Shown here piece by piece: positions 1 through 8,538 of a DNA stretch of 28,850 nucleotides. The stretch comes from an uncultured Collinsella sp. (GTDB lineage: Bacteria; Actinomycetota; Coriobacteriia; Coriobacteriales; Coriobacteriaceae): positions 1-28,850 of the forward strand of contig CABUDS010000029.1 of assembly GCA_902490405.1 (NCBI GenBank), in the 5' to 3' direction. The notes below the pieces were generated by a model. That model was not told the origin of the DNA, made no database searches, and saw nothing but the letters and a program-made list of their open reading frames with translations. The translations under genes were made by a program, and so were the position numbers. Positions within the stretch are counted from its first letter, which is position 1, and the number at the start of each line of letters is the position of its first letter.

Positions 1-309
1 GGCGGTGATCACGTCGCAGCCGGCCTCGACGTACTGACGCTGGATATCGGTGATGACCTGGGGCTCCTCAAAGTTGAGCAGCTCGGGCAGGGCGCCTGCC
101 TTCATGCCGGCGGCCTGCAACATGGTGCCCATGCCGCCGTCGAACAATAGGTGCCCCGTGCCCTCGATGGCAGCGCGCAGACGATCGTCCTTAATGCGAA
201 GGTCGTCAATCGTGCGTGTCTTGTACGTGGCGCCGTTGCAGCGCGCAGTATTGACGGGCGCTGCCAGCGCGGTACCGTCCAGATCATGAGTAATAAGCGG
301 AGTAAACAT
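1..309 (-). CDS. metH: Cobalamin-dependent methionine synthase, N-terminal part (runs off the window)
   Basis: This is the first 103 codons of a gene that continues beyond the left edge. It encodes the start of the homocysteine-binding domain of methionine synthase, which moves a methyl group from methyl-cobalamin to homocysteine. The domain shows at residues 56-64 as FDGGMGTML, the family's opening motif, followed by LLNFEEPQVITDIQ and YVEAGCDVI. About 50 residues precede that motif, longer than the usual 10-20, so either this lineage has an N-terminal extension or the true start lies further in. The ATG used here has a good ribosome site (TTAGGAG) that overlaps the stop codon of the upstream gene, which supports it. 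It is the last visible gene of the metF operon. A simple homocysteine S-methyltransferase cannot be excluded because the cobalamin domain is out of view, but the neighbouring reactivation protein argues for MetH. Confidence 0.85.
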   Translation of the reverse strand, partial: MFTPLITHDLDGTALAAPVNTARCNGATYKTRTIDDLRIKDDRLRAAIEGTGHLLFDGGMGTMLQAAGMKAGALPELLNFEEPQVITDIQRQYVEAGCDVITA

Positions 310-318
310 CGATGGCTC

Positions 319-1107
319 CTAATGGCTGGAATAGCAGGTGGTGTGGGCGGCGCGGAAGCGGCAGTGCTCACGCATGCGGCAGATAGTGCAGGTGGGGCGG
401 CTCTGGGCGTCGTGGACCTCGCCATCGAACAGACCGATCACCGCGGTCACGCTCTTGGTGGGCATGAGCAGGCTGGTGGGGGTAACAGTAAGTCCAATGA
501 GGCGCGTGGCGTTGAGTGCATCCACGATCGAGCGCTGGGCCGAGAGCGGGCAGTCGCCATAGCCGGGACTGAAGCGCCAGTTGCCGGCGAGTCCGTGTGC
601 GGCGGCCGCAGCCTTGACCTGCTGGTCCATCTGCTCGACGGCGGCTTCTACGTAGGCAGAGCATGCAGCGTCGAGCACAGCTCCCTCCAGGGGTTGCTGG
701 GCTCCCGTGGTGCGCAGACGACGCTCGGCGTCCATGCCGAGGGTGCATGCCATGAGCGCGGCAAAGCGGGCATCTTTGAGATGTCGATAGATATCGCGAC
801 CTCGCAGCTCAACATTGGTGCCGACCAGGCGGATGCTGGGCTCTCCCTGCTCGTCCACGCCCGTGGCATCGACGGCAAACACGCGGCGCACGCCACGGGG
901 CTCAATGTCCAGTTCCAGACGTTCAACGACAAGCTCAATACGTCGTGACAGTTCGGGCTCAATCTGCTGACCGCCGTAACCCAGATACCGCAGCATCTCG
1001 GCACGGTCGACACGGGGATGGTGCGCAGCATCGACACGGTAAAGCGCCGGCGACGCAAGGTCGGCCGGCACTTCGACAGCGGTTGTATCGATGTACGGTT
1101 TTTCCAT
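319..1107 (-). CDS. Stand-alone methionine synthase reactivation (MetH activation-domain) protein
   Basis: The 262-residue protein matches the vitamin B12-dependent methionine synthase activation domain, which binds SAM and supports reductive re-methylation of oxidised cob(II)alamin. The fingerprint is WRFSPGYGDCPLSAQ at residues 177-191, followed by LTVTPTSLLMPTKSVTAVIGL-type strands at 206-226. A C-terminal cysteine cluster (C240, C243, C249, perhaps C258) resembles a small metal or Fe-S site seen in free-standing versions of this domain. In classical MetH this domain is the C-terminal part of one chain; here it is a separate gene between metF and metH. The reading frame is open further upstream, but the start chosen here is the ATG that overlaps the metF stop by one base (TAATG), typical of translational coupling. 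Its job is almost certainly to keep the MetH encoded next door active. Confidence 0.88.
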   Translation of the reverse strand: MEKPYIDTTAVEVPADLASPALYRVDAAHHPRVDRAEMLRYLGYGGQQIEPELSRRIELVVERLELDIEPRGVRRVFAVDATGVDEQGEPSIRLVGTNVELRGRDIYRHLKDARFAALMACTLGMDAERRLRTTGAQQPLEGAVLDAACSAYVEAAVEQMDQQVKAAAAAHGLAGNWRFSPGYGDCPLSAQRSIVDALNATRLIGLTVTPTSLLMPTKSVTAVIGLFDGEVHDAQSRPTCTICRMREHCRFRAAHTTCYSSH

Positions 1108-1979
1108 TACCCTAGGCGCTCCATAATGGTCGCGGCGATCGCAGGACGGTTCATAGTGTACAGGTGCAGGCCGTCGGCGCCGTGCTCCTTGAGGTCGCAA
1201 AGCTGGCGGGCGGCATAATCTACACCGGCTGCCTGCAGGCTCTCGGGGTCGTTCTCGTACTTGGCAAGAATCTTGATGACGGGGGAGGGCAGCGACGCGC
1301 CGCACATAAAGACCATGCGGCTGATCTGCGACTTGCCCATAAACGGCATGATGCCCGCGGTAATGGGCACGGTGATGCCGGCCTTGTCGGCAAGCTCACG
1401 GAAGCGGTAGAAGCACTCGTTATCAAAGAAGAGCTGCGTCACAAAGAAGCTCGCGCCGGCGTCCTGTTTTTGCTTGAGGTGTTCGACCGAGAGGTTGAGA
1501 TCCTCACAGGCAATGTGGCCCTCGGGGTAGGCTGCGGCGCCCACGCAAAAGCCGGCGTCGACGAGCTCGGGGATGAGGTCGCGGGCGTAGGCGTAGTCCG
1601 AGGCGGGCTTGTCGTCCTCGGTCGCGCCGGCAGGGAGATCGCCACGCAGGGCCAGGATGTTTTCCACGCCGGCCGAGCGATACTCGTCGATCTTGGTGGC
1701 GATATCGGCGTGCGACCGGCCCACGCAGGTAAGGTGTGCCACCGAGGGTGTATCGAATTCGCTCGTAATCATATGCGCGATGGGAGCGGTGGTGGCACCG
1801 TTGCCCGAGCCGCCGGCCGAGCAGGTGACCGAGACAAAGCTCGGCGAAAGCTTGCACAGATTGCCTGCCACTTCGCGAGCCGTGTCGAGGGTCAGCTCAC
1901 CCTTGGGCGGGAACATCTCAAACGAAATGGGCGCGGTGCCCTGGGATGCTGCCTGCTTAAAAACCTCGTCGACGCGCAT
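1107..1979 (-). CDS. metF: 5,10-methylenetetrahydrofolate reductase
   Basis: The 290-residue protein is a methylenetetrahydrofolate reductase, the FAD enzyme that makes 5-methyl-THF, the methyl donor for MetH. The N-terminal ISFEMFPPKG carries the catalytic Glu at residue 21, and the sequence goes on with FVSVTCSAGG, ILALRGDLP and FFVTQLFFDN, all typical of the TIM-barrel family. Length fits the bacterial enzyme. The start is chosen at the ATG with AGAGGAG eight bases upstream rather than at an upstream in-frame start that lacks such a site. It is the first gene of a minus-strand operon followed by the MetH-reactivation protein (one-base overlap) and metH, so methyl-donor supply and methionine synthesis are transcribed together. 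I saw no SAM or cobalamin riboswitch upstream. Confidence 0.96.
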   Translation of the reverse strand: MRVDEVFKQAASQGTAPISFEMFPPKGELTLDTAREVAGNLCKLSPSFVSVTCSAGGSGNGATTAPIAHMITSEFDTPSVAHLTCVGRSHADIATKIDEYRSAGVENILALRGDLPAGATEDDKPASDYAYARDLIPELVDAGFCVGAAAYPEGHIACEDLNLSVEHLKQKQDAGASFFVTQLFFDNECFYRFRELADKAGITVPITAGIMPFMGKSQISRMVFMCGASLPSPVIKILAKYENDPESLQAAGVDYAARQLCDLKEHGADGLHLYTMNRPAIAATIMERLG

Positions 1980-2124
1980 ATCGTGCTCCTCTAGATACGT
2001 AATAGTGTGATGTGTTGTAAGGATTCTACAGCACCACTGTGTCACGGTGGAGTTTCACTCGTTATTTGAGGATACCAATCAAAGATGCCTTGCTATCGGC
2101 ATTCCCTATAGCAGAGCGGCTAAT

Positions 2125-2188
2125 TTTGCCACGGGCTATAAAGACTGGTATTTCGCATCAAATACCAGTCTTTATAGCCCGTGGCAAA
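2125..2188. repeat. Perfect 29-bp inverted repeat with 6-base loop
   Basis: Bases 2125-2153 are the exact reverse complement of 2160-2188, with the loop CGCATC between. The arms hold a GC-rich outer part (GCCACGGGC) and an AT-richer inner part (TATAAAGACTGGTATTT). No run of T follows on either strand, so it is not a normal intrinsic terminator. It lies between divergent metF and glutamine synthetase, about 145 bases upstream of the first and 215 upstream of the second. It may be a small palindromic repeat, a protein-binding site or an RNA hairpin. Confidence 0.9.
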
Positions 2189-2404
2189 TGAGCTACCTGT
2201 AAACTGTGCGGGGAGGTCTGCTATTTATACAGTTGATTGGCTGTTGAGGGTGGCAACGCCGCCTCGATGGGGTAACCTCATTGATTGGTTTCGCGACGGC
2301 AACATGACGGTAATGTCGCGGAAACACGGCGAGTCTAAGCTATGACTCGTTCGTTAGTAATCAACACCGCTTCTCACGCGGTGCCGATACGAAGGGAGTT
2401 CCGT
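2189..2404 (+). promoter_or_regulatory. Structured 5' leader upstream of glutamine synthetase III
   Basis: The 1980-2404 gap has no gene. Its right part contains three successive small hairpins: CGCGAC 2292-2297 with 2315-2320, CGAGTC 2330-2335 with 2344-2349, and CACCGC 2365-2370 with 2378-2383. A weaker pairing is TGAGG 2245-2249 with 2276-2280. The octamer TTGATTGG occurs at about 2233 and again at 2281. The ribosome site GAAGGGAG is at 2391-2398. The series suggests a regulated leader for a nitrogen gene, but it does not match a riboswitch class I recognise, and no clear -35/-10 pair could be fixed. Confidence 0.35.
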
Positions 2405-4492
<2,088 letters not shown>

Positions 4493-4519
4493 GACTGGGA
4501 CAGCATACCGTCACGGTTG

Positions 4520-4558
4520 AAAGCCGGGGTCCGCATTACGCGGGCCCCGGCTTTTTTG
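4520..4558 (+). terminator. Intrinsic terminator of glutamine synthetase III
   Basis: The stem AAGCCGGGG-CCGC pairs with GCGGGCCCCGGCTT around the loop ATTA, followed by TTTTTT. It lies 28 bases after the stop codon. Confidence 0.9.
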
Positions 4559-4599
4559 TTGAACAAATTCACTAGGGCGGCGTCCGTTCGTGTCGTTTA

Positions 4600-5340
4600 T
4601 TAGGGTAGGGGTGTGCGCGTTGCCGTGTCGTGAAAATGGAAGATGCTCGGAATATAACGCGCCTCGATGTACTCAAATTGAGTTCCGGTTGAGTCGAATG
4701 TCTGGCTGGTTATGGCTGCCAGATACGAAGAAGAATCGACGCCAAGCAACCGGCAGTCCTCAGCGTCGGGCTGGACGAGTGTTATCGTTCGTTTGCTCAC
4801 GGCAATGGTGAGCCCTAGCTCATCCTCGATGTAATGGAAGAGCGACAGGGTGGCATTCTGCTCGTTTAAGCCGGGGACGGAGGAAGTTAGGAAGTAGTGG
4901 CGGTCGACAACGACCGGTTTATCGTCGAGCATGCGGACGAGCTTCAAATGCGTAAGGTCTTCTCCTTCGGGAAATCCCGTCAATTGAGCTAGACACTTAT
5001 CGGTGCTTACGTGCTCGAAATAGACGATTTTTGACGTTGGAATTGCTCCGATCGCGTGTGCCGATTCGCTGAACGAAGAAAGGCCACTTACGGTGAATGC
5101 GCCCTCTTTGCTGGTGCCTGCAAGTGACGTTTCGATTACGAGGACTCCCTTGCCTTTAATGGACTGAACTAGACCTTCATTTGCGAGAAGTGAGATGGCC
5201 TTGCGCACCGTCATTCGAGAGCAGGAGAACTCTTTGGAAAGATTTTGTTCGGAAGGAAGGAGCGATCCTACGGGATGTTTGCCTTCGACAATCCGCTCTC
5301 GTAGGCTTCGGTAAATTTCACTGTACAGGATTCTTGCCAA
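4600..5340 (-). CDS. GntR-family (HutC/UTRA subfamily) repressor of the alpha-glucoside operon
   Basis: The 246-residue protein has an N-terminal GntR winged helix (about residues 5-72, with LLPSEQNLSKEFSCSRMTVRKAI and LVQSIKGKGVLV) and a C-terminal UTRA effector domain (about 90-235, with LTHLKLVRMLDDKPVVVDRHY and YIEARYIPS). This is the arrangement of sugar-phosphate-responsive regulators such as TreR and NagR. It starts at TTG with AAGGAG six bases upstream; no ATG fits. It is divergent from a 6-phospho-alpha-glucosidase and PTS gene, and the 208-base gap holds two copies of a palindrome of the type this family binds (TGTCTAGACA). The likely role is repression released by a phosphorylated alpha-glucoside; the effector itself is an inference. 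Confidence 0.92.
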   Translation of the reverse strand: MARILYSEIYRSLRERIVEGKHPVGSLLPSEQNLSKEFSCSRMTVRKAISLLANEGLVQSIKGKGVLVIETSLAGTSKEGAFTVSGLSSFSESAHAIGAIPTSKIVYFEHVSTDKCLAQLTGFPEGEDLTHLKLVRMLDDKPVVVDRHYFLTSSVPGLNEQNATLSLFHYIEDELGLTIAVSKRTITLVQPDAEDCRLLGVDSSSYLAAITSQTFDSTGTQFEYIEARYIPSIFHFHDTATRTPLP

Positions 5341-5474
5341 AATGTTCTCCTTATTGAGGTTGTACAGAATGCGTCGAATCGGCGCGATTATCCGCTTCTA
5401 CCAATTATAGGAAGTGGAGACACTTAAAGTTGCCGCTTACCGCCATAAATCAACCGTTCGCCTGTGTGCTTAAC

Positions 5475-5486
5475 ATGTCTAGACAT
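5475..5486. promoter_or_regulatory. Operator 1 for the GntR-type regulator
   Basis: The perfect palindrome ATGTCTAGACAT fits the GTnTAnAC-type core bound by HutC/TreR-like regulators. It overlaps the probable -35 region (TAGACA, 5480-5485) of the alpha-glucosidase promoter. A second copy lies 52 bp downstream, centre to centre, about five helical turns. Confidence 0.8.
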
Positions 5487-5504
5487 ATAGCAAATCACTG
5501 AGGA

Positions 5505-5510
5505 TATAAT
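5505..5510 (+). promoter_or_regulatory. -10 box of the alpha-glucoside operon promoter
   Basis: A consensus TATAAT lies between the two operators. The best -35 candidate is TAGACA at 5480-5485 with a long 19-base spacer, or GACATA two bases further on. Transcription would start near 5517, so operator 1 covers the -35 and operator 2 lies just inside the transcript. Confidence 0.6.
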
Positions 5511-5527
5511 TCAAGTCGTCAAGTACA

Positions 5528-5537
5528 TGTCTAGACA
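5528..5537. promoter_or_regulatory. Operator 2 for the GntR-type regulator, touching the ribosome site
   Basis: This is a second TGTCTAGACA, sharing ACATGTCTAGACA with operator 1. Its last base is the first base of the AGGAGG ribosome site (5537-5542), which sits six bases before the ATG of the glucosidase gene. A bound repressor would block early elongation or initiation. Confidence 0.8.
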
Positions 5538-5548
5538 GGAGGATTGCA

Positions 5549-6880
5549 ATGGCAAAACAGAGCTATGCGGTTACTATCGCGGGAGGCGGAAGCACTTATA
5601 CGCCGGGCGTTGTTCTGACACTTCTCGCGAAGCGCGATGTGTTCCCCATCAATAGGATTACGCTCTATGACAACGATGCCGAGCGTCAGGGGACAATTGC
5701 CAAGGCATGTGCCATCTACATCAAGGAGAATGCTCCAGAGGTAACCTTCAGCTATACGACCGACCCTGTGGAGGCCTTCACAGGCATCGACTTTGTACTT
5801 GCCCAGATTCGCGTTGGCAAGTACGCTATGCGCGATAAGGACGAGAAGATCCCCCTGCGCTATGGCGTTCTTGGCCAAGAGACCTGCGGTCCTGGTGGCA
5901 TTGCTTACGGGCTGCGCTCCATCGGCGGCGTACTCGAGATCCTTGACTACATGGAGAAATACAGTCCTGACGCATGGATGCTCAACTACTCCAACCCCGC
6001 GGCGATCGTTGCCGAGGCGACACGCCGTCTTCGCCCGGATTCAAAGATCATCAACATCTGCGACATGCCAATAGCACTGATGGATATCATGGCTCAGATG
6101 TGTGGTCTCAAGGACCACAACGACCTCGTCGTCGGCTACTACGGCCTCAACCACTTTGGCTGGTGGACAAAGATTCACGACCGTGCAGGCAATGATCTTA
6201 TGCCCACTATCAAGGCCCAAATGGCTAAAAACGGTTATGCTGGCGAGGATTCTGGCCTTGAATTCGTCGATGCGTCTTGGGACCAGACGTTCCGTAAGGC
6301 TAGGGATGTTTACGCGCTCGATCCGAATACCATTCCGAACACCTACCTCAAGTACTATCTCTTCCCGGACTATGTGGTTGAGCACACCGACCCCAACCAC
6401 ACCCGCACCGACGAGGTCCGTGAGGGTCGCGAGAAACGCGTCTTCGGTACCGCTCGCCAGATTATCGAAAAGGGCACGTCTGAGGGTTTCGGCCTTAAGC
6501 CAGATACCCACGCTGAGTACATTGTCGATCTCGCTCGCGCTTTGGCAGAGAACACCCGTGAACGTTTCTCGCTGATTGTTCCCAACGACGGGGCTGTGTC
6601 CAATTTTGACCCAACGGCTATGGTCGAGATCCCCTGCATCGTCGGCAGCGACGGCTACGAGAAAATTTGCCAAGGTGAGATTCCGCAATTCCAGAAAGGA
6701 CTTATGGAGGAACAGGTCTCGGTCGAAAAGCTTGCAGTGTCTGCTTGGGTCGACCATTCCTATCAGGAGCTTTGGCAGGCGCTGACGCTTTCGAAGACGG
6801 TCCCCTCTGCCTCCGTTGCAAAGAAGATCCTTGACGATCTCATTGAGGCGAATAAGGAGTTCTGGCCAGAACTTCACTAG
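5549..6880 (+). CDS. glvA: 6-phospho-alpha-glucosidase (GH4), maltose-6'-phosphate hydrolase type
   Basis: The 443-residue protein is a GH4 glycosidase, an NAD+ and divalent-metal dependent enzyme that cleaves phosphorylated alpha-glucosides after PTS uptake. The Rossmann motif AGGGSTYTPG is at residues 11-20. The signature CDMP at 171-174 marks the alpha-specific branch (beta-specific members have CNVP at this place). Cys171, Asp172, His202 and a Tyr near 266 match the metal ligand and catalytic positions described for Bacillus subtilis GlvA, and long stretches such as GVLGQETCGPGGIAYG are nearly identical to that enzyme from memory. The start has a strong AGGAGG six bases upstream. It is the first gene of an operon with the PTS transporter and is controlled by the twin operators. 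The exact natural sugar (maltose, trehalulose or another isomer) cannot be told from sequence. Confidence 0.95.
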   Translation: MAKQSYAVTIAGGGSTYTPGVVLTLLAKRDVFPINRITLYDNDAERQGTIAKACAIYIKENAPEVTFSYTTDPVEAFTGIDFVLAQIRVGKYAMRDKDEKIPLRYGVLGQETCGPGGIAYGLRSIGGVLEILDYMEKYSPDAWMLNYSNPAAIVAEATRRLRPDSKIINICDMPIALMDIMAQMCGLKDHNDLVVGYYGLNHFGWWTKIHDRAGNDLMPTIKAQMAKNGYAGEDSGLEFVDASWDQTFRKARDVYALDPNTIPNTYLKYYLFPDYVVEHTDPNHTRTDEVREGREKRVFGTARQIIEKGTSEGFGLKPDTHAEYIVDLARALAENTRERFSLIVPNDGAVSNFDPTAMVEIPCIVGSDGYEKICQGEIPQFQKGLMEEQVSVEKLAVSAWVDHSYQELWQALTLSKTVPSASVAKKILDDLIEANKEFWPELH

Positions 6881-6948
6881 TATCGGAAATCAATTTAGCG
6901 AATGATGGCGGGCGGCCGACCTTGGACAGGTCGCATGGGAGGAAAACC

Positions 6949-8418
6949 ATGAGCGAAAGCAAAGAGCTTGCAAATCGCAAGCTCGGCGAGGACGTAGTTG
7001 GCCTCGTCGGCGGTAAGGAAAACATCCTGAGCATCTCGCACTGCATGACGCGTCTACGTTTCAAGCTGCGAGACGATGCGAAGGCCGATACTAAGGCAAT
7101 TGAATCTCATAAAGGCGTCATTCAAGTAATCAACGCGAATGGCCAGTATCAGGTTGTTGTCGGCATCAATGTGATTGAGGATGTTTACGATGCCGCGGTT
7201 GCCGCTTCTGGTGTCGAGGGGCTGGGCGAGGTTAATCTTGATGGTGAGCCCGTCAAGAAAGGAAACGTTGTTAGTGCCCTTATCGATACTATTTCGGGCG
7301 TAATCCAGCCGATTCTTGCGGTGCTGTGTGCCGCGGGCATGATCAAGGGTGTTTTGAGTATTCTCGTCGCCCTTGGATGGATTACGGCGACAGATGGCTT
7401 GTACCAGATTCTATTTGCGGCTGGTGACGGCTTCTTCTACTTCCTGCCGATTATCCTTGGCTATACCGCGGCAAAGAAGTTTGGCTGTAGTGAGTTCGTT
7501 GGCATGACGCTCGGTATCGCACTTACGTATCCGACGATGGTCAACATCACATCTGGCGATGTTTTGGGAACGGTGCTTGCTGGCACTCCCTTTGCCATGA
7601 ACTACTACACGACTTTCCTCGGCATACCCGTCATCATGCCGTCTTCGGGTTATACGAGCTCTGTCATTCCGATTATCATCTCTGTTTGGTTCGCGGCAAA
7701 GCTGGAGAAGTGGTGCCGCAAGCATTTCTCTGAGTATGTAAAGTTCTTCTTTGTGCCTACGTGCGTGCTCGTTGTGATGGTCCCCGCTACCTATTTGATT
7801 ATTGGCCCGATTGCCACCCTGATCACGAACCTCATGAGCCTGCTGTTTAACTCCCTCTACAGCTTGCCTGTCATCGGCGGCGCGCTCGGCGGCATCGTGC
7901 TTACTGCCATTTGGCAGCCTATGGTCATCTTCGGATTCCACTGGAGTGTCATTGCCCTCATGCTGGTGAACATTGCCTCCCAGGGCTGGGATATTGTCAT
8001 GGCGCCGTACATGGTTTGTTCATACGCTCAGTCCCTTGCCGTCCTCGCTATCCTTCTGAAGACTAAGGACGTAAAGCTCAAGCAGCTTGCATGGCCGGCG
8101 TTCATCTCGGGCTTCTTCTTCGGCATCACCGAACCCTGCATCTACGGCGTGACCCTTCCGCGCAAGAAGCCTTTTATCATGAGCTGCATCGCCTCTGTGC
8201 CCGGCGGCCTAATCATCGGCGCTCTTGGCACCAAGATGTTCGCCTTCACCGGCGGCGGCTTCTGCGCCTTCCCGGGCTTCATTGACCCGTCTGGTGCAAT
8301 GGGCGTGAACTACCTGATTTACGTAATCATAGCCATCGTGGTTTCCAGCGTGATTTCGTTCCTGCTTACGTATGCGACGTACAAGGAGGACGTGCCGGCG
8401 GTAGAGGCTGCAAAGTAG
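6949..8418 (+). CDS. PTS transporter subunit IIBC, glucose/sucrose/beta-glucoside superfamily
   Basis: The 489-residue membrane protein imports and phosphorylates a sugar using phosphoenolpyruvate-derived phosphate. The EIIB domain is at the N terminus (about residues 8-85) with the phospho-cysteine in SHCMTRLRFKL (Cys32). The EIIC membrane domain follows (about 105-480) with many hydrophobic helices and GITEPCIYGVTLPRKKPF, the conserved sugar-site loop. The B-C order resembles sucrose and trehalose permeases rather than the C-B order of GlvC/MalP. There is no IIA domain, so a IIA from elsewhere must supply phosphate. The start has GGGAGG before ATG and lies 68 bases after the glucosidase stop, in the same operon. 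Paired with a 6-phospho-alpha-glucosidase, its substrate is most likely a maltose- or trehalose-like alpha-glucoside. Confidence 0.92.
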   Translation: MSESKELANRKLGEDVVGLVGGKENILSISHCMTRLRFKLRDDAKADTKAIESHKGVIQVINANGQYQVVVGINVIEDVYDAAVAASGVEGLGEVNLDGEPVKKGNVVSALIDTISGVIQPILAVLCAAGMIKGVLSILVALGWITATDGLYQILFAAGDGFFYFLPIILGYTAAKKFGCSEFVGMTLGIALTYPTMVNITSGDVLGTVLAGTPFAMNYYTTFLGIPVIMPSSGYTSSVIPIIISVWFAAKLEKWCRKHFSEYVKFFFVPTCVLVVMVPATYLIIGPIATLITNLMSLLFNSLYSLPVIGGALGGIVLTAIWQPMVIFGFHWSVIALMLVNIASQGWDIVMAPYMVCSYAQSLAVLAILLKTKDVKLKQLAWPAFISGFFFGITEPCIYGVTLPRKKPFIMSCIASVPGGLIIGALGTKMFAFTGGGFCAFPGFIDPSGAMGVNYLIYVIIAIVVSSVISFLLTYATYKEDVPAVEAAK

Positions 8419-8471
8419 CCAAAGAAGTGGAGCTGCGGGACAAGTATTTCCCCGCGCGCCAGCAATTAGAC

Positions 8472-8506
8472 GAGGTCGTCCTTGAATAAGCGTCGAGGGC
8501 GACCTC
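8472..8506 (+). terminator. Hairpin after the PTS gene, probable weak terminator or attenuator
   Basis: A 14-bp stem with two G-U pairs (GAGGTCGTCCTTGA with TCGAGGGCGACCTC) has a seven-base loop, followed by the weakly T-rich ATCTTGTACTGATTT. It lies 53 bases after the PTS stop. It also covers the earliest possible start (TTG at 8482) of the next reading frame. Confidence 0.5.
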
Positions 8507-8538
8507 ATCTTGTACTGATTTCGTTCGAGAGGCAGTGG

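Noticed and set aside
1108..1305. Longer N terminus of the MetH-reactivation protein
   Set aside because: The extra 66 residues are an arginine-rich shadow of metF; the coupled ATG at 1107 fits family length.
1980..2404. SAM, cobalamin or glutamine riboswitch
   Set aside because: None of the conserved cores of these classes could be recognised on either strand; only hairpins without known identity are present.
8482..8538. TTG at 8482 as the start of the serine hydrolase
   Set aside because: The codon and its GAGG lie in a 14-bp stem, and family members begin close to the EACLAAW region. The 8539 TTG with GAGAGG is better, though not proven.
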